Below the pieces are notes generated by a model. It searched no databases. It had not been told where the DNA came from and saw nothing but the letters and a program-made list of their open reading frames with translations. Positions 1 through 10,859 of a stretch of 64,000 nucleotides of DNA are shown here, in pieces. Each line of letters begins with the position of its first letter. Position 1 is the stretch's first letter. A program made the translations under genes and the position numbers. The stretch comes from Corylus avellana (taxonomy: Eukaryota; Streptophyta; Magnoliopsida; Fagales; Betulaceae): positions 35,881,325 to 35,945,324 of the forward strand of contig NC_081542.1 in the NCBI RefSeq assembly GCF_901000735.1. The letters are read 5' to 3'.

Positions 1-164
1 GTAGGCTCTCCAAAAATAAAACTCAAACAACAAACATTAATAGACAATAAAACCATAAAAGATTCGGGTCTTTCACAATATTTTCCAATTGTCTTTTGTC
101 ATTTGTTATCATTTGAGGCTCTTTACTTGCCTTTATCACCCCTACGAAAAATTATTATTTAAAT
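1..164. other. AT-rich leading edge, no gene seen
   Basis: Nothing recognisable is seen here. Its sequence does not match the bases left of the equivalent metallophosphoesterase fragment near 55790, so similarity between the two copies begins at about 165. Confidence 0.5.
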
Positions 165-660
165 TACTGTTAGGCCCGTTTCTGGGTCTTTCTTATCATG
201 TCATTCTCGGTGACAGGGACGTCGAAGATTGTAGACGGTTGAATGTGAAAATGGTTAATTGGGTTGCTGGCAATTTCCCAGGACTGGATTTGGCTTGTTG
301 TGGTGCCTTTGAGATTAGTAACATTTATCAGCTTCGTCTCGCTCAATGCTGTGGCTTTGCTTTGTGGGAACCATGATCTACGGTTTGGTGTTGAGAAAGT
401 AGTGTAGAGAGAGTGTGTGGATTTGCAAATGGGAACTGAAGGCCCAACAGAAGCAATGAATGAGGGTGGCAAATTCAGGGAGATAGACCATAAATTTGGT
501 TGGAGAGAGAATAGACTTTCACATGGGTCTGGTCCTGTTCTACTGCTTCACTTCCCTTTGCACCTTACAACAGATGGAATCTGTGGTGGGGAACTGGAGA
601 ATATCCAGTTTATGGCTAAGATTTCATCTCAGAAATCCTATGGCCACAAATTGGACACAC
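165..660 (+). pseudogene. metallophosphoesterase (MPPE1/CDC1-like) gene fragment, copy 1
   Basis: A reading frame from about 166 encodes PFLGLSYHVILGDRDVEDC and then VNWVAGNFPGLDLACCGAFE. This resembles the calcineurin-like phosphoesterase fold of the eukaryotic MPPE1/CDC1/TED1 group, with the GDRD box as the usual metal-site loop. That group acts on GPI-anchor ethanolamine phosphate in the secretory pathway; nothing here shows this copy works. After ISNI the frame shifts by one base, and the continuing frame reads FVSLNAVALLCGN, a second family motif. A further shift near 412 leads to a segment containing GPVLLLHFPLH. The start, the N-terminal region and the C-terminal metal ligands are absent. 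A second copy lies in a Pack-MULE at 55229-56504; this one extends about 100 bases further right. It is a pseudogene. The family call is moderately sure. Confidence 0.6.
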
Positions 661-749
661 ATCCTATCAATAAAAATAATAATAAAATATTATTTTAAAT
701 TAAAAAAATTTAATAAAAAAATTTAAGAAAGAAAAAAGAAAAAGAAAAA

Positions 750-849
750 NNNNNNNNNNNNNNNNNNNNNNNNNNNNNNNNNNNNNNNNNNNNNNNNNNN
801 NNNNNNNNNNNNNNNNNNNNNNNNNNNNNNNNNNNNNNNNNNNNNNNNN
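750..849. other. assembly gap (100 N)
   Basis: Exactly 100 N, probably a placeholder. It sits next to the poly-T that is the tail of the minus-strand LINE, a typical break point. The true distance between the metallophosphoesterase fragment and the LINE is unknown. Confidence 0.95.
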
Positions 850-862
850 TTTTTTTTGTGTT

Positions 863-893
<31 letters not shown>

Positions 894-910
894 GAAAAAG
901 ACTGATTTCA

Positions 911-2761
911 TTAAAATGATGACAAAGATTCAGCCATTACAATGTCCCTAATGCAAGAGGGAAGTGTTGTTAGCCATAGATGGTTTACATTATTAGAAAC
1001 TGCCATTTTGGCTAACGTGTGTGCAGCTCCATTTGCAGAGCGCCGAACATGGCAAATCTCCCATGAAGAACACCCCTTTAGCAGCTCCTTAGTCTCTTCC
1101 ACCACCACACCATATCTGGCACAGTTACATTCTTCTCTCGTCAAAGCATTCACTAGTTCGAGAGAATCTCCTTCTAGAATAGGCTCCCTAATGCCCAGCT
1201 GGCCCGTTAGCATTACCGCTGCCCTCAGTGCCAAAGCTTCTGCTACCCCCGGATCGCACACATAAGGCTTTGTCATGCTCTGGGCTGCCAATTCTCCTCC
1301 AAACCAATCTCGCACCACAACGCCAACACCCATCAACTTTGTCTTGAAGTCTATAGCCGCATCCCAGTTAAACTTCAACCTGCCACTGGGTGGTGGTTTC
1401 CACTTTTCCACTACTGTCTTATTTTCCTTTTTAGTCCCATTACGCACACCACTTGTAACAAGTCGATGAAACTCCATTTGTTCTTTGGCTAATTTATACA
1501 CCAGTTTCGGATGAGTGAACGTACCCTCGAAGATTACTTTATTTCTTCTTAACCAAATCTGCCAAGCCACACATGCAGCTAGATCAAATTCTTCTTCCAA
1601 AAGCTCTCCCACATCTTCTGCAGGATACTACTGAACACATCCTCATCACTACTGCTCTTTTGTAGCCGAACACTTCCTTCCAGCCAAACATCTTTTGCTG
1701 CCGGACAACTCCACAATGCATGCCCCACTGTTTCCACCTCCGTCTGGCATAAAGGACATAGAGGGCTGTCAATAATTTTCCTTTTAAACAGATTTTCACT
1801 GGTCGGCAGAATGTTGCTGCAGGCTTGCCACATAAATGGGGATATTACTCTCGGCCCTGAGATTCTCCAGATACGCTTCCAAAGAGGGGTTAGGCAGTCT
1901 GCTAAAGAGGAGCTGCTGGCCTTTCTATCTTTTAAATTTTTTGCCAAGTGATATGCACTTCGTACTGAAAAATTTTCATGCTTGTTACCGACCCAAACAA
2001 CACGGTCTTGCTGAGAATTGAAACACAATGGAATGTTGCAAATCTGATCCGCCTCCTCTTCCATGAAAATTTCTCGAATAAGAGGGATGTTCCACCATTG
2101 CGTATCATTGTCAATTAATTCACATACTCTCGCCTCATCACCTAAGAGATGCACTGGGGATTGGACGGCGTAAGTTATTGGGGAATTCAACCATCTATCC
2201 CCCCAAATTTTAATGCTCATCCCATCCCCCACGCGCCAAACCAAACCTTCATTGAGTAAGGACTTCGCAGCCCAAATGCTCCTCCACACATACGACGACC
2301 TCTTACTTAAAGGGGCATCAAGGAAAGTGCTATTGGGGAAATACTTCTCCTTTAAAATTCTGGCCACTAGAGATTCAGGGTTTTTTAGCAAACGCCAACC
2401 TTGTTTTGCAAACAATGCAAGATTAAAGCTTTCTAAGTCCCGAAACCCCATTCCTCCCGCCTCCTTTGCTTTCCACAATTTATCCCAACTCATCCACGCC
2501 ACCTTCTTATCATTATCTTTATGACCCTACCAAAACTTTGCCATCATTGAATTAATATCTTGGCATAAGGTTTTTGGGATCAAAAAGACACTCATGGTGT
2601 AAGTCGGGATAGCCTGCACTACCGCCTTCAACAAAATTTCTTTCCCTGTATGTTATAAGAATTTCTCTTTCCATCCTTGCATTTTCTCCCAAATGCGCCC
2701 TTTAATGCCCAAGAGGGAGGTCACTTTTGATCTTCCAATAATAGCCGGTAAACCCAAATAC
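911..2761 (-). pseudogene. LINE ORF2 C-terminal half (RT thumb, zf-RVT, RNase H)
   Basis: Starting right at the gap, the minus strand encodes the post-catalytic RT region ([19 protein letters not shown], then AWMSWDKLWKAKEAGGMGF), with stops in the first 100 codons. The open part from 2502 continues through WRSIWAAKSLLNEG to the zf-RVT zinc segment PLCPLCQTEVETVGHALW. A one-base frameshift near 1605 leads into the RNase H-like domain: FNWDAAIDFK (first acidic residue), ILEGDSLELVNAL (Glu and Asp) and HVRRSANGAAHTLAKMA. The ORF stops at 911. This is the standard C-terminal order of plant L1-type ORF2. Absence of the catalytic FADD box here is due to the gap. Confidence 0.88.
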
Positions 2762-2861
2762 NNNNNNNNNNNNNNNNNNNNNNNNNNNNNNNNNNNNNNN
2801 NNNNNNNNNNNNNNNNNNNNNNNNNNNNNNNNNNNNNNNNNNNNNNNNNNNNNNNNNNNNN
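2762..2861. other. assembly gap (100 N) inside LINE ORF2
   Basis: Exactly 100 N. Sequence left of it encodes the late RT region; sequence right of it ends at the presumed ORF2 start. The missing part should be the endonuclease and most of the RT. Confidence 0.95.
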
Positions 2862-2871
2862 CTTATAATAC

Positions 2872-3507
2872 TCATTGCTCATGGTGGGGCTGGTTACCAG
2901 CCACCGCCAATGTGTTAATGCTCTCTGTTTCATCGAGCCTTCCCTTCCTGCACTTTTTCCTGACTTCATTCAACCCACTGTCCGTTTTTTCGATACTGTT
3001 TTTTCTTTTCTTATTTGCCTTGCTCTTCTGTTGTAACTGTCCACTTTTTTGTTCGACACCTCGAGCCTGGCGTTTCCACTTTCTCACTGACCAGCCCTCC
3101 ACACCTTCCTTCGACTCCCCTCTTTCTTCCGTCTCCATTGCCGTGATAGTGGCCATTTCAGATTTGGAATTTTCGGGCAAACCTGCTGCCGTTACACTCT
3201 TCCCAATAAACTCCTCCACCTGTAGACCATTAAGTCCATTTTCCTCTGTTTTCTTATTTGCTCCCTTACAGGCGTCCTCCACTACACGCTTTTTCTGTTC
3301 TCGATGCATGGGTGCATGCATATTATCACATAAGGCAACCTCCTGTTGGGCCACGCATTCTACAATCTTTTTGCCCCATGTATTATTAACTCCTGCCGCA
3401 GCCCCTCCCAGCTCACCCATTAAATCATCCAGCTGGTTTGTCGCAATATCTTCCTCCTCATTAAGTTTCGCACCGCTTCTCCCCTCATTTTGGAAAGAAT
3501 TTCCCAT
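2872..3507 (-). pseudogene. LINE ORF1 C-terminal region / ORF1-ORF2 junction
   Basis: A 211-codon open stretch, charged and rich in Lys, Glu and Gln, without a named domain. It ends with NQPHHEQ and a stop, immediately followed by an ATG and the residues MSII running into the gap at 2861. In this LINE group the endonuclease ORF2 normally begins directly after such a linker, so I infer that ORF2 starts here and is lost in the gap. The frame differs from that of the DUF4283 part, so at least one frameshift separates the two ORF1 halves. Confidence 0.6.
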
Positions 3508-3696
3508 TTCACTCGAATCTCCAAAACCGTAATAGTTCGTTTGACTAGGGTTCCCGTGATCACCGGGACTTGCCTTCCATGTGCTGGACTTTTTCCATGA
3601 AGCGCCGTCAGAGTAGCGGCCATCTCCCTAAAACTGTGCTCCACCCACCGCGCCGCCCAATTTGCCCCGTGACTCCTCCGCCCTGATCCAGACCCT

Positions 3697-4407
3697 TCAT
3701 GGTTTGGGGCCATCCCCCTCTTTTTTCCGGTAGGATTTTTTCACCGGACAACCTTTCTCCCCATGCAGTATTCTCCCACATTCGAAGCAACAGTGAGGAA
3801 GTCGCTCGTACTTAAAAGTGACCCAGTGATCTTTCCCTCCTACTGATAACATACGCCCACGTTCCAAAGGGTTGTAAAGATTAACATTCACCCGGATCCT
3901 CAAACACTGTCCCCACCCACATCCATCTCCGGCTACATCAACGTCTTCTAATGTTCCCAGCGACTCACCAATCTTTGCACCCACTCCTTGGTTCATACAA
4001 ATTAAAGGCATATCATGCACTTGGATCCACAAAGGGGAATGAGAAAATATCATCTGAGCCGGAGGCACATCTCCATCAAACTCATTAAGGACTAGAATTT
4101 GTCTATCAAACGACCATGGTCTCCTTTCCAGCACCATCTTCTTATCCTCAATGTCTACAAACTCAAAAACCCACACATTATCCTGCCCTTCGCTGAATAT
4201 CACTGACCCCACTGTACGCCAAATCCGCGATAACACAGTTTTAAAAGCTTCCTTGTTTACCTTCTTGTCTTCACCAATTCTACCCACTAAACACCGCACT
4301 CCCTTTTCGCGATCAGTCACCACTTCACCTTCGGAGATTTTGATCCCTACTTTCTATCCGCCTATGAGAGACATTCTCCCACATAGATTCTCCAAAGCTT
4401 CCTCCAT
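3697..4407 (-). pseudogene. LINE ORF1, nucleic-acid-binding protein (DUF4283 + CCHC), N-terminal part
   Basis: The start at 4405-4407 is chosen because the first residues MEEALENLCGRMSL follow the usual plant LINE ORF1 opening. An in-frame TAG comes about 18 codons later, so the long open stretch only begins near 4323. That stretch has a DUF4283-like domain (WRTVGSVIFSEG to about PLWIQVHDMP) and then a zinc knuckle CFECGRILHGEKGC (CX2CX4HX4C spacing). The frame ends at 3697, after which related basic sequence is read in other frames down to about 3420. ORF1 proteins of this class coat LINE RNA; this copy is inactivated by a stop and a frameshift. Confidence 0.8.
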
Positions 4408-4500
4408 TCTGTATTCTACCAGCCTGTCCCTTCACTCTGTCCCCAGAAGAAAGACTATTCCCTCTAGCCTAGTTGCCTCCGAGAGAGAAAACTAGCGAGG

Positions 4501-4544
4501 ACATTTTCCTATCTCAACGACAAAATTTGGAGTAATTCTTTTTA
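4501..4544. other. junction between LINE 5' end and duplicated block
   Basis: The LINE 5' leader ends around here. From about 4545 the sequence matches 57020 onward in copy 2, which lacks the LINE at this position. Confidence 0.45.
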
Positions 4545-4796
4545 GTGTTAAACGAACTTTTAAGCCTCTTAATTATATATGGTTCAATTATCAATTAGAA
4601 TTTTATGGCCATAATTGGTGTGTAACTATGAAATTATGATCAACAAGGGTTAGGTGCAGCAAGAAACTATTGAAGTCCAAGCTTGACGCCTCACACCAAC
4701 TTGCAGATATGAGAGTTTGATACCCTTAATTTAGAGTTTTTGAACTCTAAAAGATACTTTCAAAATGCATGAAAGCTTTAGGGGGTTTTGTGAAGT

Positions 4797-5230
4797 TTTC
4801 CCTAAATAATATAACAATATATACACTATTTGATAATTTATACATCATTAGATTTATGAAATTTAATTCTAATCATAAATGACTTCTCTTCATTTTATTT
4901 AAAAGAGAGAATTCTATTTCATTTAGCAAATGTTTAAAATACTATGCCAGTTACTACAAACTCACCGATTTATAATTAGAGAAATAATTAAGTGTATAGT
5001 TACAAGCCAATCATTAACTAATTAAAATTACAAGTCAATTTATTATTTAATTATTTAACCAATTATAAAATGTCATAAATGTCGTAAAAACAGTTGACCA
5101 CACATTTTTTATTTTTATATTTGTATGAGTACCTCACACATTTTTTAAACGACCGACATGAGCACTAGCATTTTACATCTGTTAATTTAATCTACTAAAT
5201 TAAAAGATTTTATAATAAATAAAATGTCTT
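4797..5230 (+). repeat. direct repeat R, unit 1
   Basis: About 435 bases beginning CTAAATAATATAACAATATA, repeated at 6520-6950 at about 93-95% identity by eye. The pair flanks the broken Copia element. Unit ends do not show the TG/CA ends of an LTR. No coding sequence is seen. Confidence 0.8.
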
Positions 5231-5561
5231 TAAAAGCTCTTTCAATTTTTTTTTTATCAAATTAATACTTTTTTCTTCAAACAGATTTTTTGAGTGTTAA
5301 ACACACTTTTAGGCCCCTCAAATACACACCCAAATAAGCCCTTAGTTCCACATCATCTTGATATTCATCTCTTGGTAAAAAATTTAAAACCCCTAGCATT
5401 TCTCTTTTTGCATACAGCATACCACATGGAGCTTTCGAAACATTTTTATATCACGAAAGCTTATTTCAAATCAGTTGAACCACCATGATTAATTTTGCAT
5501 TGTTTCCTTTATTTTTTAATTTAATAAAAGAGTAAATTTTACTACCAAAACTCAATAATAC
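5231..5561. other. AT-rich spacer, no gene seen
   Basis: No domain or RNA gene recognised. A short open frame at 5294-5488 shows no family resemblance and I treat it as chance. Confidence 0.5.
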
Positions 5562-5871
5562 TGTTAGAATATTATATTTCCGTAATATTTATGTGGCAAA
5601 ATATTCCCGTAGTATAATCAATATATTACAAATATATTCTCCACATATATTATTGTAATATTTGATACAGTATTCATTATTGTAAATATGTTGATTTTAT
5701 GTGGTTTTGTAATTATTGTATTTACGTTCTTTTAGCGCCTTATTCAACTATAAATAGGTATTTCTATTGTACAATTGAACAAACATCATAAATACAAATT
5801 TATTTCCTACAATTATCTTTTTGTTGTCTATTTCAAATATAGTTTTTTTTTTTTGTTTTTTTGTTTCAACA
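5562..5871 (+). mobile_element. Copia-type LTR with TATA box
   Basis: Starts TGTTAGAATATT and ends TTTCAACA, giving TGTT/AACA inverted ends, and is bracketed by ATAC at 5558-5561 and 5872-5875. A TATA box CTATAAATAG lies at 5748-5757. The gag-like fragment downstream on the same strand supports a Copia 5' LTR. A canonical tRNA-iMet primer site does not follow directly, and the ATAC brackets would suit a solo LTR, so either reading is possible. The equivalent LTR in copy 2 is 58270-58620. Confidence 0.6.
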
Positions 5872-6381
5872 ATACACCAAACACTTGTTGCGGTTGTTGT
5901 TTTACGTGATAGAAATTGTAGAGGTCTTATCACTCAAAATCAGAAAATTTATGAAGAAACGGGTCTGCCACGCTCCTCAATTGTCCATCACGTGCCACCA
6001 CACACTAGTCACCCTCTCTGCGCATGAGATTCACGCCGCACTTCCCCCCCTCGCCATGCGCCACACACTCCTCACTCTCCCCACTCGCTACACGCAGTAG
6101 ATCCACATCCACGCTACTCCACATTGCTGCATCACACTGGATACCTGCTCGTGGGTCTACACTCATTGTTGTGTACCGTGTCACACTGGATCCTTGCTCA
6201 CTAGTGCACCATAGTTACAGTTCGCGCGTCACACCAAATCCGTTCTTGAGGCTGTACCTACACCTCCACCACACCGAATTACTGCGCTCAGGTTTATTTA
6301 TTTTTAATATTTTCCCTTTTCTGACCAAAAAAAAAAAAAATTTAGTCTACCAATCTTGATAATATTGTCCGTCATATTGAC

Positions 6382-6516
6382 AAGATTTTAGACCGTTCCA
6401 ATTATATTTTGTGGGTTCAAAATATTGAAATTTTTTTGAGAGGGAGAATATTATGGCGTTATGTTTGTGGAAATGCTGTTACACCCACACAAAAGAAGGT
6501 GAGTAAGCCAACAAAT
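6382..6516 (+). pseudogene. Copia gag N-terminal fragment
   Basis: One frame reads SNYILWVQNIEIFLRGR and then LWRYVCGNAVTPTQKK. This matches the start of plant Copia gag (the SNYxxWxxxMxxxLxxxxLW box of UBN2/DUF4219-type capsid proteins). The fragment breaks off at about 6516, where direct repeat R unit 2 begins. It is missing from copy 2, where a deletion joins the sequence at 6128 to that near 6525. Confidence 0.7.
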
Positions 6517-6519
6517 TTT

Positions 6520-6950
6520 CTCTAAATAATATAACAATATATATTTACACTATTTGATGATATATACATCATTAAATTTATGAAATTTAATTCTAATCAT
6601 AAATGACTTCTCTTCATTTTATTTAAAAGAGAGAATTCTATTTCATTAAGCAAAATATTTAAAATACTATACTTTATACTACAAATTCACTGATTATAAA
6701 TCAGTGAAATAATTAAGTGTATAGTTACAAGTCAATCATTAACTAATTAAATTTACAAGTCAATTTTTTATTTAATTATTTAACCAATTATAAAATGTCA
6801 TATATGTCGTAAAAACAGCCGATCCCACAATTTTTTTTTTTTTTTTGTAAGTAGCTCAAACATTTTTGAAACGACCCACATGAGCGCTAACATTTCACAT
6901 CTATTAATTTAATCTACCAAATTAAAGATTTTATAATAAATAAAATGTCC
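6520..6950 (+). repeat. direct repeat R, unit 2
   Basis: Second unit of the repeat described at 4797-5230. It truncates the Copia gag fragment to its left. The equivalent in copy 2 starts near 58850. Confidence 0.8.
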
Positions 6951-7126
6951 TAAATGTCCCTCCATGCCAATGGTACAAGCTACGTACTGAGACCTTGACA
7001 GCCTACAGTACTAACCAAAAATGTGGCATGGCATGAGAAATATTCGCACTTTTTCAGACTTACGAGACTACATGCATGCTCAAGTCATTTTCATATCTAA
7101 TCCTTTGCCGTCAATTTTTTTTTTTT

Positions 7127-8311
7127 TGTTGGAATATTTTATAAACTAGGTTTATTGATATTTTTCTTAATATGTTATTTTTCTTTATGATAGAAGATTT
7201 TTATTATTCGTCATTATATTTTCTTGTAAGGTTTATTCTCTTCCTTAATTAGTTTAGGTCAACTTTAGAGTTTCTTATTCACTACTCATTCTCTCTCTAT
7301 AAATAGAGACTTATGTAATATTGTTTGATATAGTGAATATACAAGATGTAGCCCATACGTCTCTCTCCGCTTCCGTTCCCTCTCTTTTCGTTCTCTTTCA
7401 TATTTTAGTATTTTATATTTTAACATGGTATCATAGCCAATTTTTATGGATTTCAATGAAAGTAGTATGACGTTTTATTTTAGTGTTTTCTGGCGTTCTC
7501 TTCCCAAGATCTCGCAATTTTGCTCTTCCGAAGATCTCCAAATATTGTTGTGATCCACGGCTCTATTCATTGGCGAATCTTGGCACAATGCGGTTTGGCC
7601 CTTCACAGGATTTTTAACGGCTAGTTTCCCTTCTCCAGCCTCATTGTCAGTTGCGGTTTGACCCTTCATCAGATTCTTTTAGCGACTTGTCTCCGTTCTT
7701 CGGTATTTTTCCGGCCGTCACTTTCAGCCTTTCTCGCCCTTCTTGTTGGTGAACCTTGGCACAATGTGGTTTGGCCCTTCACAGGATTTAACGGCTAATT
7801 TTCGTTCTTTGACCATCATTGTCAGTTGCAGCTTGGCCCTTAACCAGATTCTTTTAGCGGCTTGTCTCCGTTCTTGGGTATTTATCTGGCCATCGCTTTC
7901 AGCCTTTCTTGCCGCCATTGCCTTGATCCAACTATCAACTTCGGATGTCTTTAATTTCTTCTCTTTTCCAAACTCAAGCTTACACCTTGAATTTGAGGGG
8001 GGATATTGGAATATTTTATAAATTAGGTTTATTGATATTTTCCTTAATATGTTATTTCTCTTTATGATAGAAGATTTTTATTCTTTATCATTACATTTTC
8101 TTGTAAGGTTTATTATCTTCCTTAATTAGTTTAGGTCTACTTTGGAGTTTCTTATTCACTACTCATTCTCTCTCTATAAATAGAGAGTTATGTAATATTG
8201 TTTGATACAATGAATATACAAGATGTAGCCCATATGTCTTCTTCCGCTTCTGCTCTCTCATTTCTTTCTCTTTCATATTTTAGTATTTTATATTTTATAT
8301 ATATTTCAACA
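7127..8311 (+). mobile_element. TRIM-sized non-autonomous Copia-like element
   Basis: A 299-base 5' LTR (7127-7425, TGTTGGAATATT to TTTTAACA) is followed at once by the primer site TGGTATCATAGCC (7426-7438), one mismatch from the usual tRNA-iMet-type site. The internal part is only about 580 bases, then a polypurine tract TTTGAGGGGGGA (7992-8003) and a 3' LTR (8004-8311). Both LTRs have a TATA box in TCTATAAATAGAG-like context. A flanking TTTTT is a possible target duplication but lies in a T run. There is no gag or pol. The internal part contains a tandem duplication with a period of about 176 bases. Copy 2 is at about 59453-60632. Confidence 0.85.
7572..7921 (+). repeat. two tandem ~176-base units inside the TRIM-like element
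   Basis: Unit 1 starts at 7572 (GGCGAATCTTGGCACAATG) and unit 2 at 7748 (GGTGAACCTTGGCACAATG). Both contain CAGTTGC followed by a TTGRCCCTT-type segment and then TTTTAGCG. The source of the sequence is not recognised. Confidence 0.75.
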
Positions 8312-8354
8312 TTTTTAATTGTAAAATTAATTTTTGTAGTTTTAATAAGCTAAT

Positions 8355-10698
8355 TGTAACACCATAAGTTCTAGAGGTAGAGCGACTAGGAGCAATTGTA
8401 ACATATTCCTAGTAAAAAATAAAAATTCTCCTACCATATGATCACCATAGAAACATAACATTACCAGAGTACTATAAACTCTTATTATAAAATCACAAAC
8501 ACATAATGTGCTAGTATTCAATAATCTCATAAGCAATAAAGTTACACAGTCTACACTTGTCCCAAGCGGTCTACTCTATGGAATGGAGTCACAGACACTT
8601 CTACTGCTACTGCTCCTGCTAGTCCACAAATCAATAAACCCAAGTGTCTCAGCCATTGGGCCAGATGTTCGAGTCTTTAACTACTAGGAGGCCCGCCGGT
8701 ACCCCTGTCCTTAGTACTATGATATATAAGGCCATCCTCCTCTCTAAAACCTAAATTGACTTTTGATAAATAATTGATCAAATCTCTACCGGTTGGTCAT
8801 ACCTAGTTCCTTTAAACACTTTAACTGAAATTTCCATTTCTAACCGATAGTAATCTTTCATACTATTTACTTCAAACCATAACATGGACCATACCTATGC
8901 TAAAACAGCTCCCAAACAAAGCATTGTAATAAAATTCTGATATAATTTCCTCCCGAGAAAATCATCCTTAAATCCACTAATTTGCACCATAACAATAATC
9001 CTATAGTCCTTATGAATCCAACTTTACCCAAAGTAATATATTCCCCAAAACGCCGTTAAAGATGAACCATCATTTAACTTTAGTACCTTTACTCGATAAT
9101 CAAAAATCAAGGATAGCGGCTTATATCTTAAGATCGATCGAGTCCAAAAATGAGAATTAGCAACCCATACTAGTCCATGGAAATCGTGTCAATGTTGAAT
9201 CATTTAACAAATCACATCCTAAAGATTCAATAAGATGTCTCAAAATATAATACGTCTTTAACTAAAATCTAATGTCAAATACCACAATGTTTCAAATATT
9301 ATGACTCCCATATATCTAGATGAATTACTTATCCAACTTTACCAAACATATACACCATAAATTCATCTTACCCTTATAGTGAAGATTATAGAATCATGTA
9401 GATTTAGAAACCCGATTTTTGCAAGAAATTCCTAGTCTCATTTGAAACCTCAAATCCTTTCATTAATCATTAAACACCAACCACAAAACTCTCAAATGTA
9501 CATAGTCTAGATATTAAGGTATGTGTACCTCAATACTCATGATGGTCAAATAATCATCCGGTTACTCCTATGACCATTATTTATATAATTCTAATAATTT
9601 TAATCTTAACCAATCTTAGCATTCTTTTTAAAGTCCTCAATATATCATCACTACGAATTTTCTCATACCTTGAATTTAAGACACGTCCTAATAAAACAAT
9701 TTAAACCATACCAGTACGGAATGTATATCCCTTTGTAAGAATCATAAATCCCACTTATCACAAGATTTATTCTAGTGTTAACAAGATCCACACTCTTAAA
9801 AATTTAGTCCTCAAGTTATAAAATATTTTAAATCCATTCCATAGAAACTCTTAACCTTAGTTAGGACCTCAAAATCTCCTCTTAACCATTATTTGACAAC
9901 GACATCAATCTTAGGTATGTAACTCATGCAAGTACTTCAATTCTAGATCTTTTATACCTTAGTCCTTAAATATCAACTTAAATGCAATCCTTTCTAGAGG
10001 TCGTTACTTGCTGCGCCACTAATAACATAATGAGAGTCATTGATATTAAATAATCTATCTACATAAGAAAATTTTGACTATTGGGGTTGAAACCTAGCAA
10101 TCTTCCCCTATTATTATCCTAGTCATTAAGACAACTTGAGTCTTATTCTCCTCCTTAATCAATGCCTGCAAAGCATTAAACAAATTAGTACCATCATAAA
10201 GCATCAATTTTGGTGTCGCACCAATTAACTTGTCCTTGGGTGCATATTTAATGTAAGTCCTAATTCCCCAAAATCTCTTCTTGTCCTTACTCTTTTGATT
10301 AAAACCTAATGCTTCAGCTGTGATCATCACCTAATAGATCATTAATCCATACTTAATTTCCTCAAGTAACTGATGTCTCCCAATCAACTGAACCTCTTTG
10401 CTCTGATACCACCTGTAACACCCCAAGTTCTAGAGGTAGAGCGATTGGGAGCAATTGTAACATCATTATATAAGGTCTTAAACAGTTCTATTTAAGGTCA
10501 CTAATTGAATTTTCGGCGTCCAAAACAATGTGGCTTTTCTTTTAATAACCCACTAAATTTCTAACTAGCAATTTTCATCATCTTTCACATTAAGTCTACT
10601 AACCTAACTTCATATAAATCTTAATAAAATTGCAAATCCTCCTTATCCTTAATATTAAGATCGCCTTTATTCTAAGGTATAAGCTTCAGGGTATTACA
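8355..10698 (-). mobile_element. gypsy-like non-coding LTR element (LARD-like)
   Basis: On the minus strand the right-hand LTR is 10414-10698: it begins TGTAATACCCTGAAG and ends TTGGGGTGTTACA. Two bases further in is a perfect 12-base tRNA-iMet-type primer site (TGGTATCAGAGC on the minus strand, 10400-10411). The other end at 8355 shows the same LTR end sequence for about 49 bases (8355-8403) but then departs, so the 3' LTR is truncated or replaced. The 1.9-kb interior has no recognisable gag or pol; a 78-codon frame at 10094-10330 (minus) is unrecognised. Copy 2 is at 60676-62965. Confidence 0.6.
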
Positions 10699-10859
10699 TT
10701 TACGGAGTATAAAAATATTTTAAGAGCTTCATGTAGGATGCAAAAATAATAAATAGGTCTCGGTATTTTATTTGTCTAATTTTTTAACGTAAACATCATA
10801 TGCTACGTTAGCACGCACCAATAATATTTTGACATGTGTTACCTGTAAGATTTGTTTGT
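10699..10859. other. spacer between gypsy-like LTR and LINE 3' end
   Basis: AT-rich, no gene seen. It may include the LINE 3' UTR; no clear poly-A boundary is visible. Confidence 0.4.

Larger units (their letters stand above)
850..4500 (-). mobile_element. L1-type LINE, broken, with ORF2 core missing in a gap
   Basis: Read on the minus strand, this is a complete plant L1-type layout. An ORF1 with a DUF4283-like domain and CCHC knuckle starts near 4407. ORF2 starts just before the gap at 2861, followed by the late part of reverse transcriptase, a zf-RVT zinc segment, a C-terminal RNase H ending at 911, a short 3' UTR, and a poly-A tail seen as the T run at 850-888. The endonuclease and the RT palm/fingers should lie in the 100-N gap at 2762-2861, which must hide roughly 2 kb or more if the element was full length. 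Stops and frameshifts in both ORFs show it is dead. No target duplication can be checked because the left flank is in a gap. Confidence 0.88.

Noticed and set aside
723..911. Lysine-rich frame across the first gap
   Set aside because: Produced by the LINE poly-A/T tail and N bases.
10094..10330. 78-codon minus-strand frame repeated (shorter) at 62398-62598
   Set aside because: The two copies are just the segmental duplication; the frame is interrupted differently and has no recognised domain.
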